A DNA stretch of 64,000 bases, taken from JAPYTK01 sp964401935. GTDB taxonomy: Bacteria; Myxococcota_A; Polyangia; Polyangiales; Polyangiaceae. The translations under genes and the position numbers were made by a program. The stretch spans positions 1-64,000 of the forward strand of contig CAYOAL010000012.1 in assembly GCA_964401935.1 (NCBI GenBank), written 5' to 3'. The notes beneath the pieces are model-generated. The model had not been told where the DNA came from and ran no database searches. It saw only the letters and a list, made by a program, of their open reading frames with translations. This document shows positions 1 through 9,830 of the stretch, piece by piece (positions within the stretch are counted from its first letter, which is position 1; every line of letters starts with the position of its first letter).

Positions 1-1
1 A

Positions 2-229
2 GCCGTCCTGCTGGGAGGGGATCGCGACAGCCGGGCCGCCGGCCGAGACCTCCACCAAGCCCCCCCCCCCCCTGCGCCACCTCCCCCCGCGCCGACCGCC
101 GAGCCCTCTGCGGAGCCCGCCCCTTCGGCCGCCGCCTCTGCCGCCGCGTCGGCCTCCGCTGGGCCGAGCGCAGCTCCGCCGCCGAAGCCGGTCGTGCGCC
201 CGCCGCCGGCCGAAGAGGGCGCGCGATGA
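2..229 (+). CDS. C-terminal end of a Pro/Ala-rich protein, partial, probably frameshifted
   Basis: This is the tail of a gene that begins left of the window. Downstream of position 72, the frame ending at TGA 227-229 encodes a low-complexity tail rich in Pro, Ala and Ser, a common C-terminus in myxobacterial membrane kinases and lipoproteins. Upstream of a 13-C run (60-72) that frame has poor third-position GC, while the frame with codons starting at position 3 has almost only G/C there and reads naturally (...AGPPAETSTKP). The true frame therefore appears to change inside the C tract, by a miscalled homopolymer or a real indel; one more C would rejoin the frames. No function can be assigned from the tail. 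Confidence 0.6.
   Translation, partial: AVLLGGDRDSRAAGRDLHQAPPPPAPPPPAPTAEPSAEPAPSAAASAAASASAGPSAAPPPKPVVRPPPAEEGAR
60..72 (+). repeat. 13-base poly-C tract at a reading-frame change
   Basis: Thirteen consecutive C residues coincide with the switch in which frame carries codon bias. Gaining one C or losing two would make the upstream and downstream frames continuous. Confidence 0.6.
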
Positions 230-278
230 GCCGTCGCCGCGCTCACCCTGACGAGGGGGCTTTTGAGATTCTCCCGAA

Positions 279-1862
279 GTGGGTAAACATGGACGTACGC
301 GCATGAGCATCCCCACGCTGCGGCACGAAATGGACGCGCGCCGCGAGGCCAACGACCGTTTCAACGTTCGCACCATCGTCGCGATGATGGTGCCCCTCGT
401 GACCGAGCTGTCCGAGCGCCACGACGCCGGAGAGCACCTGTTCGTGCACCCTGGCTGCATCGCCTACGACCCCTCGGGCGCCTACGTGCTCGAAGAGCTG
501 GCCCACACGATGCCCGACGACCCGCGCGACCGCGCCTGCGTCGCTCCCGAGCTGCGCAAGAGCGGGGCCCCAGCCGCCGATCCGCGCGCGTCGGTGTTCT
601 CGGTGGGCGCGATCCTCTACGAGCTCACCACCAACCAGTCGGTCGGGCCTGGCATGCGCCGACCGTCGGAGGTCGCCAAGGGGATCTCCGAGACCTTCGA
701 GGTGCTCCTGAGCAAGGCGCTCGTCGCCGACGCGCACGCGCGGCCCGCCGATCTCGCGGCCCTCGCCCAAGCCCTGCACCACTGCGCGCCGATGGCCTCC
801 ATCCCCCCGCCAGCGGCCGACGAGTCTCACCTCGATCACGACGATGGGTTCGAGGTCGACATCTCGCTCTCGATGTTGCCGCCGCCCGCTCACGCCAAAG
901 CGCCGGCCATCCCCGCCCCCGGCGGCGTGCCCCACATCGAGGACGGCCCCGCGTCGGGGCCGGGCCCCTTCAGTCAACGCGGCGCGAGCCACACCGCGCA
1001 GCTCTCCGAGCTCAAGGCCGGCCTCGAGGCGGATCCGCGACCGCGCTACATCGTGATCAAAGACGGGATGGACCACGGGCCCTTCACCGCGGTGGAGCTG
1101 TTGCAACAGGTCGCGACCGGGAGCTTCCGCGAGGAGCACTTTCTCCGTGACACGCTCAGCCAAGAGGAGCGCCAGATCAGCGACTGGGAGCAGTTTGCGC
1201 CCTTCGCGGAGCACGCCCGCCTCAACCGACAGGTGGAGGGCGAGCGCAAGGCGCTGAAGGCGACCGTGGCCAAGGAGCAACGCTCCACCCAGAACAAGGC
1301 CCTCATCGGGGGCGGCATCGTCCTCGTGCTCGTGGCCGCGTTCGGTGGCTGGTGGGCCCGCACCCGCTCCACCGAGCACGTTCGCGTGGGCGTCTCGGTG
1401 GATCCCGCCCAGTTCATCGACTTCGAGGGCGGCCTCGAGGCCGGCGCGAAGGGTCCTCTGCCCCAGCCCGGGGGTGGAAAGTACACCGGACCCGCGAGCG
1501 GCAACGGCGACAGCCGCCCGAGCTCGGGCGCCCCTCCCCAGGTGGCCGGAGGCGGCAGCTGCGAAGGCGCGCGCGCGGCCTACGTGGAAGACTACACCAA
1601 GCGGGGCGTGCCTCCCGATCTGGGCGCAGGCGCCTTCGGCTCGCTCAACAACGGCGGCTACCTCAACAGCTGCGGCGTGCCGCCTTCGATGTCGGTCTCG
1701 ATCTGTGCGGCGGTTCAGAACGGTCGCGCGGTGGGCGTCACCGTCCGCACCAACCCCGCCAACGGCGGCATCGCCGGCTGCGTTCGCAGCGCGGTGTTCG
1801 GGTTGAGCTTCCCCGCTCACCCGCGCATGGACATCGCCACCACACACTTCAAGGCGGAGTGA
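279..1862 (+). CDS. Membrane protein with degenerate kinase-like lobe and GYF_2-like domain
   Basis: A 527-residue protein from GTG 279; ATG 303 (MSIPTL) is an equally plausible start and neither has a clear ribosome binding site. Residues ~30-180 resemble the C-lobe of a Ser/Thr kinase (VAPEL in place of APE, then FSVGAILYELTT), but there is no glycine loop, HRD or DFG, so this is a pseudokinase fragment. Residues ~258-310 look like a GYF_2-type domain (YIVIKDGMDHGPFTAVEL). A single membrane helix follows at ~345-362 (ALIGGGIVLVLVAAFGGWW), and then a C-terminal domain with paired cysteines, a layout common in myxobacterial signalling proteins. The stop overlaps the GTG of the ABC ATPase gene by 4 bp, so the two are probably translationally coupled. 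The partner of the pseudokinase is unknown. Confidence 0.7.
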   Translation: MGKHGRTRMSIPTLRHEMDARREANDRFNVRTIVAMMVPLVTELSERHDAGEHLFVHPGCIAYDPSGAYVLEELAHTMPDDPRDRACVAPELRKSGAPAADPRASVFSVGAILYELTTNQSVGPGMRRPSEVAKGISETFEVLLSKALVADAHARPADLAALAQALHHCAPMASIPPPAADESHLDHDDGFEVDISLSMLPPPAHAKAPAIPAPGGVPHIEDGPASGPGPFSQRGASHTAQLSELKAGLEADPRPRYIVIKDGMDHGPFTAVELLQQVATGSFREEHFLRDTLSQEERQISDWEQFAPFAEHARLNRQVEGERKALKATVAKEQRSTQNKALIGGGIVLVLVAAFGGWWARTRSTEHVRVGVSVDPAQFIDFEGGLEAGAKGPLPQPGGGKYTGPASGNGDSRPSSGAPPQVAGGGSCEGARAAYVEDYTKRGVPPDLGAGAFGSLNNGGYLNSCGVPPSMSVSICAAVQNGRAVGVTVRTNPANGGIAGCVRSAVFGLSFPAHPRMDIATTHFKAE

Positions 1863-2626
1863 CCCACCCGAGCACCGGCGGCGTCGACACGATCCGCGTC
1901 GAGGGCCTCCACAAGACCTTCGGCGACAACCACGTGCTGCGTGGCGTCGACTTCCGCGTTCCCCGCGGGTCGTTGTACGGGATGATCGGCCCCGGCGCCG
2001 CGGGCAAGAGCGTGCTGCTGAAGATCATCGCGGGGCTCATCCGCCCCGACCGCGGGCGCGTGCTGATCGACGGCACCAACCTCCATGAGCTCTCCGAGCT
2101 CGAGCTCCAGAAGTTCCGCACGCGCTTCGGCATGGCCTTCCAGAACTACGCGCTGTTCGACTTCATGACGGTGGGCGAGAACATCGCCTTCCCGCTGCGG
2201 CGCCTCTTCGATCTGAGCGAGGAGGAGATCCGCCAGCGCATCCGCGACCGCTTGCGCTACGTGTCGCTCCCCGGCTTCGAGGACCGCTTGGTGGCGGGCC
2301 TCTCCGGCGGACAGAAGAAGCGCGTCGCGGTGGCGCGAGCCACCGTCACCCGGAGCGAGATCGTGCTCTACGACGAGCCGGCGGCGGGCCTCGACCCCGT
2401 GACCTCGCAGCGCATCTTCGAGCTGTTGCGCGACGAGCAGCGCGAGAGCGGCGCCACCGTGATCATGGTGTCGAGCGATCTCGATCGCATGCTCAGCGTC
2501 ACCGACCGGGTGGGCATGCTCCTCGGCGGAAACCTGATCTTCGACGGCACCACCGCCGAGGCGAAGAGCTGCGCCGAGCCGCGGGTGAAGCAGTTCGTTC
2601 ACGGCTTGACCGAGGGTCCGCTGTGA
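1859..2626 (+). CDS. ABC transporter ATP-binding protein, MlaF-like
   Basis: A 255-residue ATPase starting at GTG 1859, which overlaps the upstream stop (GTGA). Walker A is GPGAAGKS, the Q-loop is in MAFQNYALFD, the signature is LSGGQKKR and Walker B is VLYDEPAAGLDP. The spacing and the KSVLLKIIAGLI segment resemble the Mla/Ttg2A lipid-transport ATPases. The switch histidine expected after Walker B is replaced by serine (VIMVSSDLDRM). No MlaE permease or MlaD-type substrate-binding gene lies next to it, so its permease must be elsewhere or upstream of the window. An acyltransferase gene begins 7 bp downstream, which supports a role in envelope lipid handling. The family call is firm; the phospholipid substrate is inferred. 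Confidence 0.85.
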   Translation: MTHPSTGGVDTIRVEGLHKTFGDNHVLRGVDFRVPRGSLYGMIGPGAAGKSVLLKIIAGLIRPDRGRVLIDGTNLHELSELELQKFRTRFGMAFQNYALFDFMTVGENIAFPLRRLFDLSEEEIRQRIRDRLRYVSLPGFEDRLVAGLSGGQKKRVAVARATVTRSEIVLYDEPAAGLDPVTSQRIFELLRDEQRESGATVIMVSSDLDRMLSVTDRVGMLLGGNLIFDGTTAEAKSCAEPRVKQFVHGLTEGPL

Positions 2627-2632
2627 GCTTCG

Positions 2633-3583
2633 ATGCGGGCTGTGAAGGTCAACGGGGCAAAGCGACGCGAGGGCCGCTCCGCTCGCATCCTCGGCGACGT
2701 CGAGGGGCGTCTGCGCGCCGCGTTGAGACGTGACTCCGCGCTCTGGCGCCGCTTCATGTTCGCCGGTGTGAGCCATGGGCCCGAGGCCTGGGTGCGCTAC
2801 AGCCCTGCTCTGATAGGCTGGGCCTTCGGCGCCGCGCTCCACGACCAGCGGCGGGCGGTGCGCAACACGCTGCGCCTCATCCACGGGAGGCGCCCATCCG
2901 TCGAGGAGCTGCGCGAGGTGGCCGAGGTGTTCGGCAACTTCGCCTCGAGCATGACCGAGGCGATGCTCGTGGGCTGCGGACGCGGCTTCTACGCCACCTC
3001 GCGGCCGGTGAACGAGTGGTACATGCAGTCGAGCATCGCGGCCGGCCGAGGGGTGATCGTCGCCGCCGCGCAGACGGCCGGCTGGGACGTCGGAGGCAGC
3101 CTCCTCTACGCGACCGGCAACCGCCAGGTGATGGTGGTGATGGAGCGAGAGTCCGACGCGGCGGCGCGCGAGCTCCACGACGCCACGCGCAACCGCGAGG
3201 GTGTCCGTGTCGTGCACGTGGGGAGCGATCCGCTCTCTTCGCTGCCCCTGCTCAAGCATCTGCAGCACGGCGGGGTGATCGCGCTCAAGTTCGACCGTAA
3301 CCACGACGGGATGCGTACCGTCCCCGTCACCCTCTTCGGCCGCCCGTGGCGCGTGCCGGCGGGGCCGCTGCACCTCGCCGCGCTCACGGGCGCCGCCATC
3401 GTGCCGTGCTTCACGCGACGGCTCGGCTTCCTCGAGTACCAGCCCATCAACTACCCACCCGCGCACGTGCCGCGGCGCGCGACGGCCACCGACTACGCCG
3501 AGGTTGCCCAATACCTCACCGGCTGCCTCGAAGACTTCGCGACGAACCATCCCACCCAATGGATTCGGTTCCATGAAGACTGA
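2633..3583 (+). CDS. LpxL/HtrB-family lipid acyltransferase-like protein
   Basis: A 316-residue protein from ATG 2633, the usual length for lauroyl/myristoyl acyltransferases acting on lipid A precursors at the inner membrane. The region around GRGVIVAAAQTAGWDVGG aligns with the catalytic HX4E block, but the histidine is glutamine and the glutamate is aspartate. The later blocks are present (KFDRNHDGMRTVPVTLFGR, then AALTGAAIVPCF). Loss of the catalytic histidine suggests an altered or inactive enzyme, unless another residue substitutes. It follows the Mla-like ATPase with 6 bp between the genes and is followed by an FHA gene in the same direction. The family assignment is secure; activity is doubtful. 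Confidence 0.8.
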   Translation: MRAVKVNGAKRREGRSARILGDVEGRLRAALRRDSALWRRFMFAGVSHGPEAWVRYSPALIGWAFGAALHDQRRAVRNTLRLIHGRRPSVEELREVAEVFGNFASSMTEAMLVGCGRGFYATSRPVNEWYMQSSIAAGRGVIVAAAQTAGWDVGGSLLYATGNRQVMVVMERESDAAARELHDATRNREGVRVVHVGSDPLSSLPLLKHLQHGGVIALKFDRNHDGMRTVPVTLFGRPWRVPAGPLHLAALTGAAIVPCFTRRLGFLEYQPINYPPAHVPRRATATDYAEVAQYLTGCLEDFATNHPTQWIRFHED

Positions 3584-3610
3584 GCGGCGCCTCTCTGCGC
3601 ACGATCGACC

Positions 3611-4528
3611 ATGCTCCTCTGGGCGGTGATCGCGGCCGCGCTCGTTCTCGCTGTCGCGGGCACCCTGCGCCTCCTCCTCGAGCTCGTCGACGAGGACCTC
3701 TTCATGCGCGCGATGCACGGGCTTCGCAGCAAGGACGACTTCCACCGCATGCGCATGTTGTGCGACGCCGCCGGCAACCGGGGCATGATCGCGGTGGCAC
3801 GGGCGGCCCTCGGCCTGCGCCTCGAGGCCCACGAGCTGTCCTCCGAGGAGGGGGGCTACCGTGCGGCGCCCCAGTCCATTCCCTTCGAGGATCGCGTCCG
3901 CGCGGCCATCCTCCCCACCGCCGAGGCCGCCCGCACGCGGGCGCAGCGCCTCCTCACGCTGGCCCTCGCAGGGGGCGCGCTCGGGGTCGCCACGCTCGTC
4001 TTGCGGCGCTTCGCCCTCGACGTGCTCACCCTCGGCGCGCTCGCGAGCGCCGTGGTGGGCGCGGCCGGGCTCCACTACCATCGACGCACGCGACGTGGCA
4101 TCGACCGGGCCCTCCTCGAGATGCCTTCGCTGGTGCTGCCCGGCGAGCAGATGCACCAACCCCCGCCGCCGCGCGACCCACCGCGCTCCCCCAGCCCCAC
4201 GCCGGCCCCGAGCGCCGTCATCCCCAGCGGCAGTCTCGTCCTCCTCGTCGAGGACCCCGCCGGCAACACCACGGAGCGCTCCTTCACCGAAGACACGGTC
4301 AAGATCGGCCGCGCCCCGTCCGCGACCTTGCAGCTCGACGATGCGGGCGTCACGCGCATCCACGCGGTGATCGATCGCTCCCCGGAGCGCGCCCGCCTCG
4401 TCGATCTCGGCGCCGCCGAGGCGACCCGGGTCAACGGCGCGGCCATCCGCCACCACGACCTCGAGCCCGGCGACGTCATCCAGATCGGCGCTCACCGCGT
4501 CGTCGTGCGCACCCTCCGCGCTCCCTGA
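3611..4528 (+). CDS. Membrane-anchored FHA domain protein
   Basis: A 305-residue protein. Residues 1-22 form a membrane helix, and a second hydrophobic hairpin lies at ~120-158 (LLTLALAGGALGVATLVL and LTLGALASAVVGAAGLHY). After a Pro-rich linker (~180-205) comes a forkhead-associated domain at ~208-300. Its core has the GR of IGRAPSATLQLDD and the N of RVNG; the usual SRxH is TRIH here. FHA domains bind phosphothreonine, so this is a likely reader of Ser/Thr kinase output, perhaps from the convergent kinase gene just downstream or the pseudokinase upstream. It is the last gene of the co-directional group at the left end. Confidence 0.85.
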   Translation: MLLWAVIAAALVLAVAGTLRLLLELVDEDLFMRAMHGLRSKDDFHRMRMLCDAAGNRGMIAVARAALGLRLEAHELSSEEGGYRAAPQSIPFEDRVRAAILPTAEAARTRAQRLLTLALAGGALGVATLVLRRFALDVLTLGALASAVVGAAGLHYHRRTRRGIDRALLEMPSLVLPGEQMHQPPPPRDPPRSPSPTPAPSAVIPSGSLVLLVEDPAGNTTERSFTEDTVKIGRAPSATLQLDDAGVTRIHAVIDRSPERARLVDLGAAEATRVNGAAIRHHDLEPGDVIQIGAHRVVVRTLRAP

Positions 4529-4553
4529 CCCCGCACCGCGGCGGCGGCGGTCT

Positions 4554-5975
4554 TCAGTCGCTGATGGCGTCGATCAGGGCGCGCTCCTCGCCCCGCTCGT
4601 CGTCGAGCTGAACGCACAGCGCGTTCCCCGCGTCGCGCACCGTCGTGGCGTCGTCCGGACAGGTGTCTACAAGGATCATCGCCGAGATCTCATCGAGGGC
4701 GCTCCCCCACGTCACCGAGCCGATCGGATCGTCGGCGCGATAGGCCATCCACACCTTGATGTTCCCGTGCTCCGAGGTGAGGCGTGGGGTGAGCCCGGCC
4801 TCCCGAACCGCGCGCTCGATCTTGCTCGCGCTCACCTCGCTCAAGCGACCGCGCACAGGGCCTTCGGAGGGCTCGCCGGAGCGCGACTTCACCTTCTTCG
4901 TCCGCACGCCGGGGCTGCCAGAGCCCGTCGCGCCCTCGCGCTCGCGGGCCGGAGTACCTCGAGCGGTCACCGTCGCCGCGCTGGCCCCCAGGCAGAACGA
5001 CACCAGCGCCGCGGCCCAGACGCGGGACGCGCGAAATCCCCCCGTCGGCGCCTGGCCCTCTGGCGCTGCGTGCGCCGCCCTCCACCCTTGGCCGGGCGCC
5101 ATCGCCCCGCCGCTCCCCTCGAGCGGCGGGCTCCCCTCGAGGCTCACGCCCGAGGCGCGGATCGCGTCCGCCATCTCCCGCGCCTCTGAGAAGCGGGCCC
5201 TCACGTCCTTCTGCGTGGCGCGGCTGATCACCGGGCCGAGTGGGCTGCCGATCACCGACGGGGGCAGCTCGATGGGCAGCGGCGAGGCCTGAGCCATGAA
5301 GATGGTGTACGCGGTGTCGCCCTGCACCACCGGCCGCCCGTGGAGCATCTCCGCGAGCACCAAGCCGAGGGCGTAGAGATCGGTGGCCGGACCCACCGCC
5401 TCGCCAACGAGCTGCTCGGGCGCGATGTACTGGGGAGAGCCCACCGTCCCCCCCACGCTCGTGAGCGCGGTCTGGAGATCGGCGTCGACGAGCTTGGCCA
5501 CGCCGAAGTCGAGCACCTTCACGAAATCCGGCTGGGGCAGCGGACACAGAAAGATGTTCGCCGGCTTGACGTCCCGGTGCACGATCCCGAGCGCGTGGGC
5601 CCGCTCGAGCGCGCTCAACACCTGCATCCCCACCCGCGCCACGCGCTCCACCGAGAAGCGCCCGCGCTTGCCGATCGCGTCGGCCAGATCGCGCCCCTCG
5701 AGCAGCTCGCACACCAGAAACGGCGCGCCGTCCTCGGTGTAGCCGCCCTCGAACACCTTCACGCAGTTGGGATGCGCGAGCTGGGCGGCGAGCGCGATCT
5801 CCTGCTCGAAGCGCGCCCGCTCTCGCGCCGTCGGCGCCTCGCGCAGCAACATCTTGAGCGCCACCGCCTCCTCGTCGGAGAGACGCGTGGCGCGGTACAC
5901 CACGCCCATCCCTCCGCGCCCGAGCTCGGTCTCGAGCCGGAAGCGGCCGGCCACGATGTCTCCCGGTTTCAGCAT
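4554..5975 (-). CDS. Transmembrane Ser/Thr protein kinase (Hanks type)
   Basis: A 473-residue kinase starting at ATG 5975 (MLKPGDIVAGRF). The kinase domain spans ~10-275: glycine loop GRGGMGVV at 19-26, ATP-binding Lys in VALKM (K41), catalytic loop HRDVKPANI (D134), DFG (D155) and APE in SPQYIAPEQ, all intact. A helix at ~318-336 (VWAAALVSFCLGASAATVT) would place the last ~135 residues outside the cytoplasm; that part has a basic linker and two cysteines (DTCPDD and NALCVQL). The external domain may be a sensor. The gene converges on the FHA gene, and the dsbA-like gene lies just upstream on the same strand. Confidence 0.92.
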   Translation of the reverse strand: MLKPGDIVAGRFRLETELGRGGMGVVYRATRLSDEEAVALKMLLREAPTARERARFEQEIALAAQLAHPNCVKVFEGGYTEDGAPFLVCELLEGRDLADAIGKRGRFSVERVARVGMQVLSALERAHALGIVHRDVKPANIFLCPLPQPDFVKVLDFGVAKLVDADLQTALTSVGGTVGSPQYIAPEQLVGEAVGPATDLYALGLVLAEMLHGRPVVQGDTAYTIFMAQASPLPIELPPSVIGSPLGPVISRATQKDVRARFSEAREMADAIRASGVSLEGSPPLEGSGGAMAPGQGWRAAHAAPEGQAPTGGFRASRVWAAALVSFCLGASAATVTARGTPAREREGATGSGSPGVRTKKVKSRSGEPSEGPVRGRLSEVSASKIERAVREAGLTPRLTSEHGNIKVWMAYRADDPIGSVTWGSALDEISAMILVDTCPDDATTVRDAGNALCVQLDDERGEERALIDAISD

Positions 5976-6005
5976 GATGGGCTGGGGGCTGCCCCGTGAC
6001 GCGGG

Positions 6006-6695
6006 TCAGCGGCAGCCCTCGGGACCGCAGGCCGCCCCCTCGCTCACCTCCGACGCGAGCGTGACCGCCGCGCGCTCGAGCGCTTGGACGATCGACGCGA
6101 CCGGCTGCGCGCCGGAGAAGGCCAGCCGCTCCCCCAGCAAGAAGAAGGGCACCCCATGGATCCCGAGGGCCTGCGCCTCGGCCTCGTCGGCGCGCACCGC
6201 CTCGCCGTGGGCGTCGGTGTCGAGCACGTGAGCCACCTCGCCGGCGTCGAGGCCCGCCGAGGTCGCCATCGCGGCGAGCGCCGCGCGCTCACCGATGGCC
6301 TCGCCGTCGGAGAAGTAGCCCGAAAAGAGCCGCTCCTTCAGAGCGCTCTGGACGCCGCGCTCCCCCGCGAGGTGCAGGAGGCGGTGCGCGTCGAAGGTGT
6401 TGCCGGGCCGGATTCGGTCGAAGCGAAACGCGAGCCCGTCCTCGGCTCCCACCGCCGTCATGCGATCGATCATCCCCTGCGCTTCGGCCGCCGTGACGCC
6501 GTACTTCCGCGCGAGCCTCCCCACGTAGTCGGCGTCACCGTCGTGGCTCCGCGGAGCGCACGGATCGAGCTCGAACGCGCGCCACCGCACCACCACCTCG
6601 TGCTCCACGGCGGCGACGGCGCGCTCGAGCCGCCGCTTGCCCACCCAGCACCAAGGACACGCCACATCGGACCAGACGTCGATGGAGAGTCGCAT
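6006..6695 (-). CDS. DsbA-family (FrnE-like) thiol oxidoreductase
   Basis: A 229-residue protein from ATG 6695. It opens with the thioredoxin strand and a CPWC active site (SDVACPWCWVGKRRLE), has a helical insertion in the middle, and ends with the cis-proline segment GIHGVPFFLLGERLAFSGAQ, which is characteristic of the FrnE/2-hydroxychromene-2-carboxylate isomerase-like branch of DsbA. There is no signal peptide, so it is probably cytoplasmic, as FrnE is. A GC pair of cysteines occurs at the C-terminus. The family is clear; the substrate is not known. The gene lies 30 bp upstream of the kinase gene on the same strand and could be cotranscribed. Confidence 0.9.
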   Translation of the reverse strand: MRLSIDVWSDVACPWCWVGKRRLERAVAAVEHEVVVRWRAFELDPCAPRSHDGDADYVGRLARKYGVTAAEAQGMIDRMTAVGAEDGLAFRFDRIRPGNTFDAHRLLHLAGERGVQSALKERLFSGYFSDGEAIGERAALAAMATSAGLDAGEVAHVLDTDAHGEAVRADEAEAQALGIHGVPFFLLGERLAFSGAQPVASIVQALERAAVTLASEVSEGAACGPEGCR

Positions 6696-6863
6696 GTCGC
6701 AACCTTAGAGCGTTTTTCGCCGCGCGCACGGTCGCTTCGTCGTTCTTCGACCCGACCGCTGGCGCGGGCGCCGCCGCGCGCGACACGGCCCCCCGGGCTC
6801 CCCCGAGGCCGTAACCCAGAGCTGAGTCACGACACTTGTCTCGACACCTTATTGCGGATAGCC

Positions 6864-9365
<2,502 letters not shown>

Positions 9366-9370
9366 GGCGA

Positions 9371-9398
9371 CGCCCCGCGGCGCGCCCCCCGCGGGGCG
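9371..9398 (+). terminator. GC-rich hairpin after glgP
   Basis: A perfect 10-bp stem, CGCCCCGCGG with CCGCGGGGCG, around an 8-nt loop starts 5 bp past the glgP stop. No U-tract follows, so termination would not be of the classical intrinsic type. Confidence 0.5.
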
Positions 9399-9501
9399 CA
9401 AGGGACGCGAAAAAACCCCAACGAGATCGCCGGTAGAGCCCATCGGCGGCACCCCCCAATCGGGCAGCTTCAATTTCCGGTGGCGGTGCTACATTGCTCC
9501 G

Positions 9502-9828
9502 GTGAGTGACGATCCACTCAAGACGTTCGAGGACGAAGGCGACCTCGCGACCGACGAGCGCATCCGCACCGAGAAGCCGAAGCAGTTCAAGGTCGTCCTC
9601 CACAACGACAACTACACGACCATGGAGTTCGTCGTGCTCGTGTTGATGAAGTTCTTCCACAAGAGCGAGACCGAGGCGACGCACATCATGCTCACCGTCC
9701 ACCACAAGGGCCAGGGCATCGCCGGCATCTACTCCAAGGACGTGGCCGAGACCAAGGTGCATCAGGTCACCTCGTTCGCGCAAGACCACGGCATGCCCCT
9801 CAAGCTCACCACCGAGCCCGTCGAATAG
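9502..9828 (+). CDS. clpS: ATP-dependent Clp protease adaptor ClpS
   Basis: A 108-residue adaptor that delivers N-degron substrates to ClpAP. The GTG 9502 start is chosen because the protein then begins just before the acidic N-terminal arm and no ATG is available before the core. The core has VVLHNDNYTTMEFVV, whose N-D pair and following M/V line the N-degron pocket, then HKSETEATHIMLTVHHKGQG, all typical of ClpS. The clpA gene starts 2 bp after the stop, the usual clpS-clpA operon. Confidence 0.95.
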   Translation: MSDDPLKTFEDEGDLATDERIRTEKPKQFKVVLHNDNYTTMEFVVLVLMKFFHKSETEATHIMLTVHHKGQGIAGIYSKDVAETKVHQVTSFAQDHGMPLKLTTEPVE

Positions 9829-9830
9829 CC

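Noticed and set aside
1817..4495. A long antisense open frame across the ABC ATPase, acyltransferase and FHA genes
   Set aside because: It covers three genes with conserved motifs on the other strand and encodes a His/Glu/Arg-rich sequence without domains.
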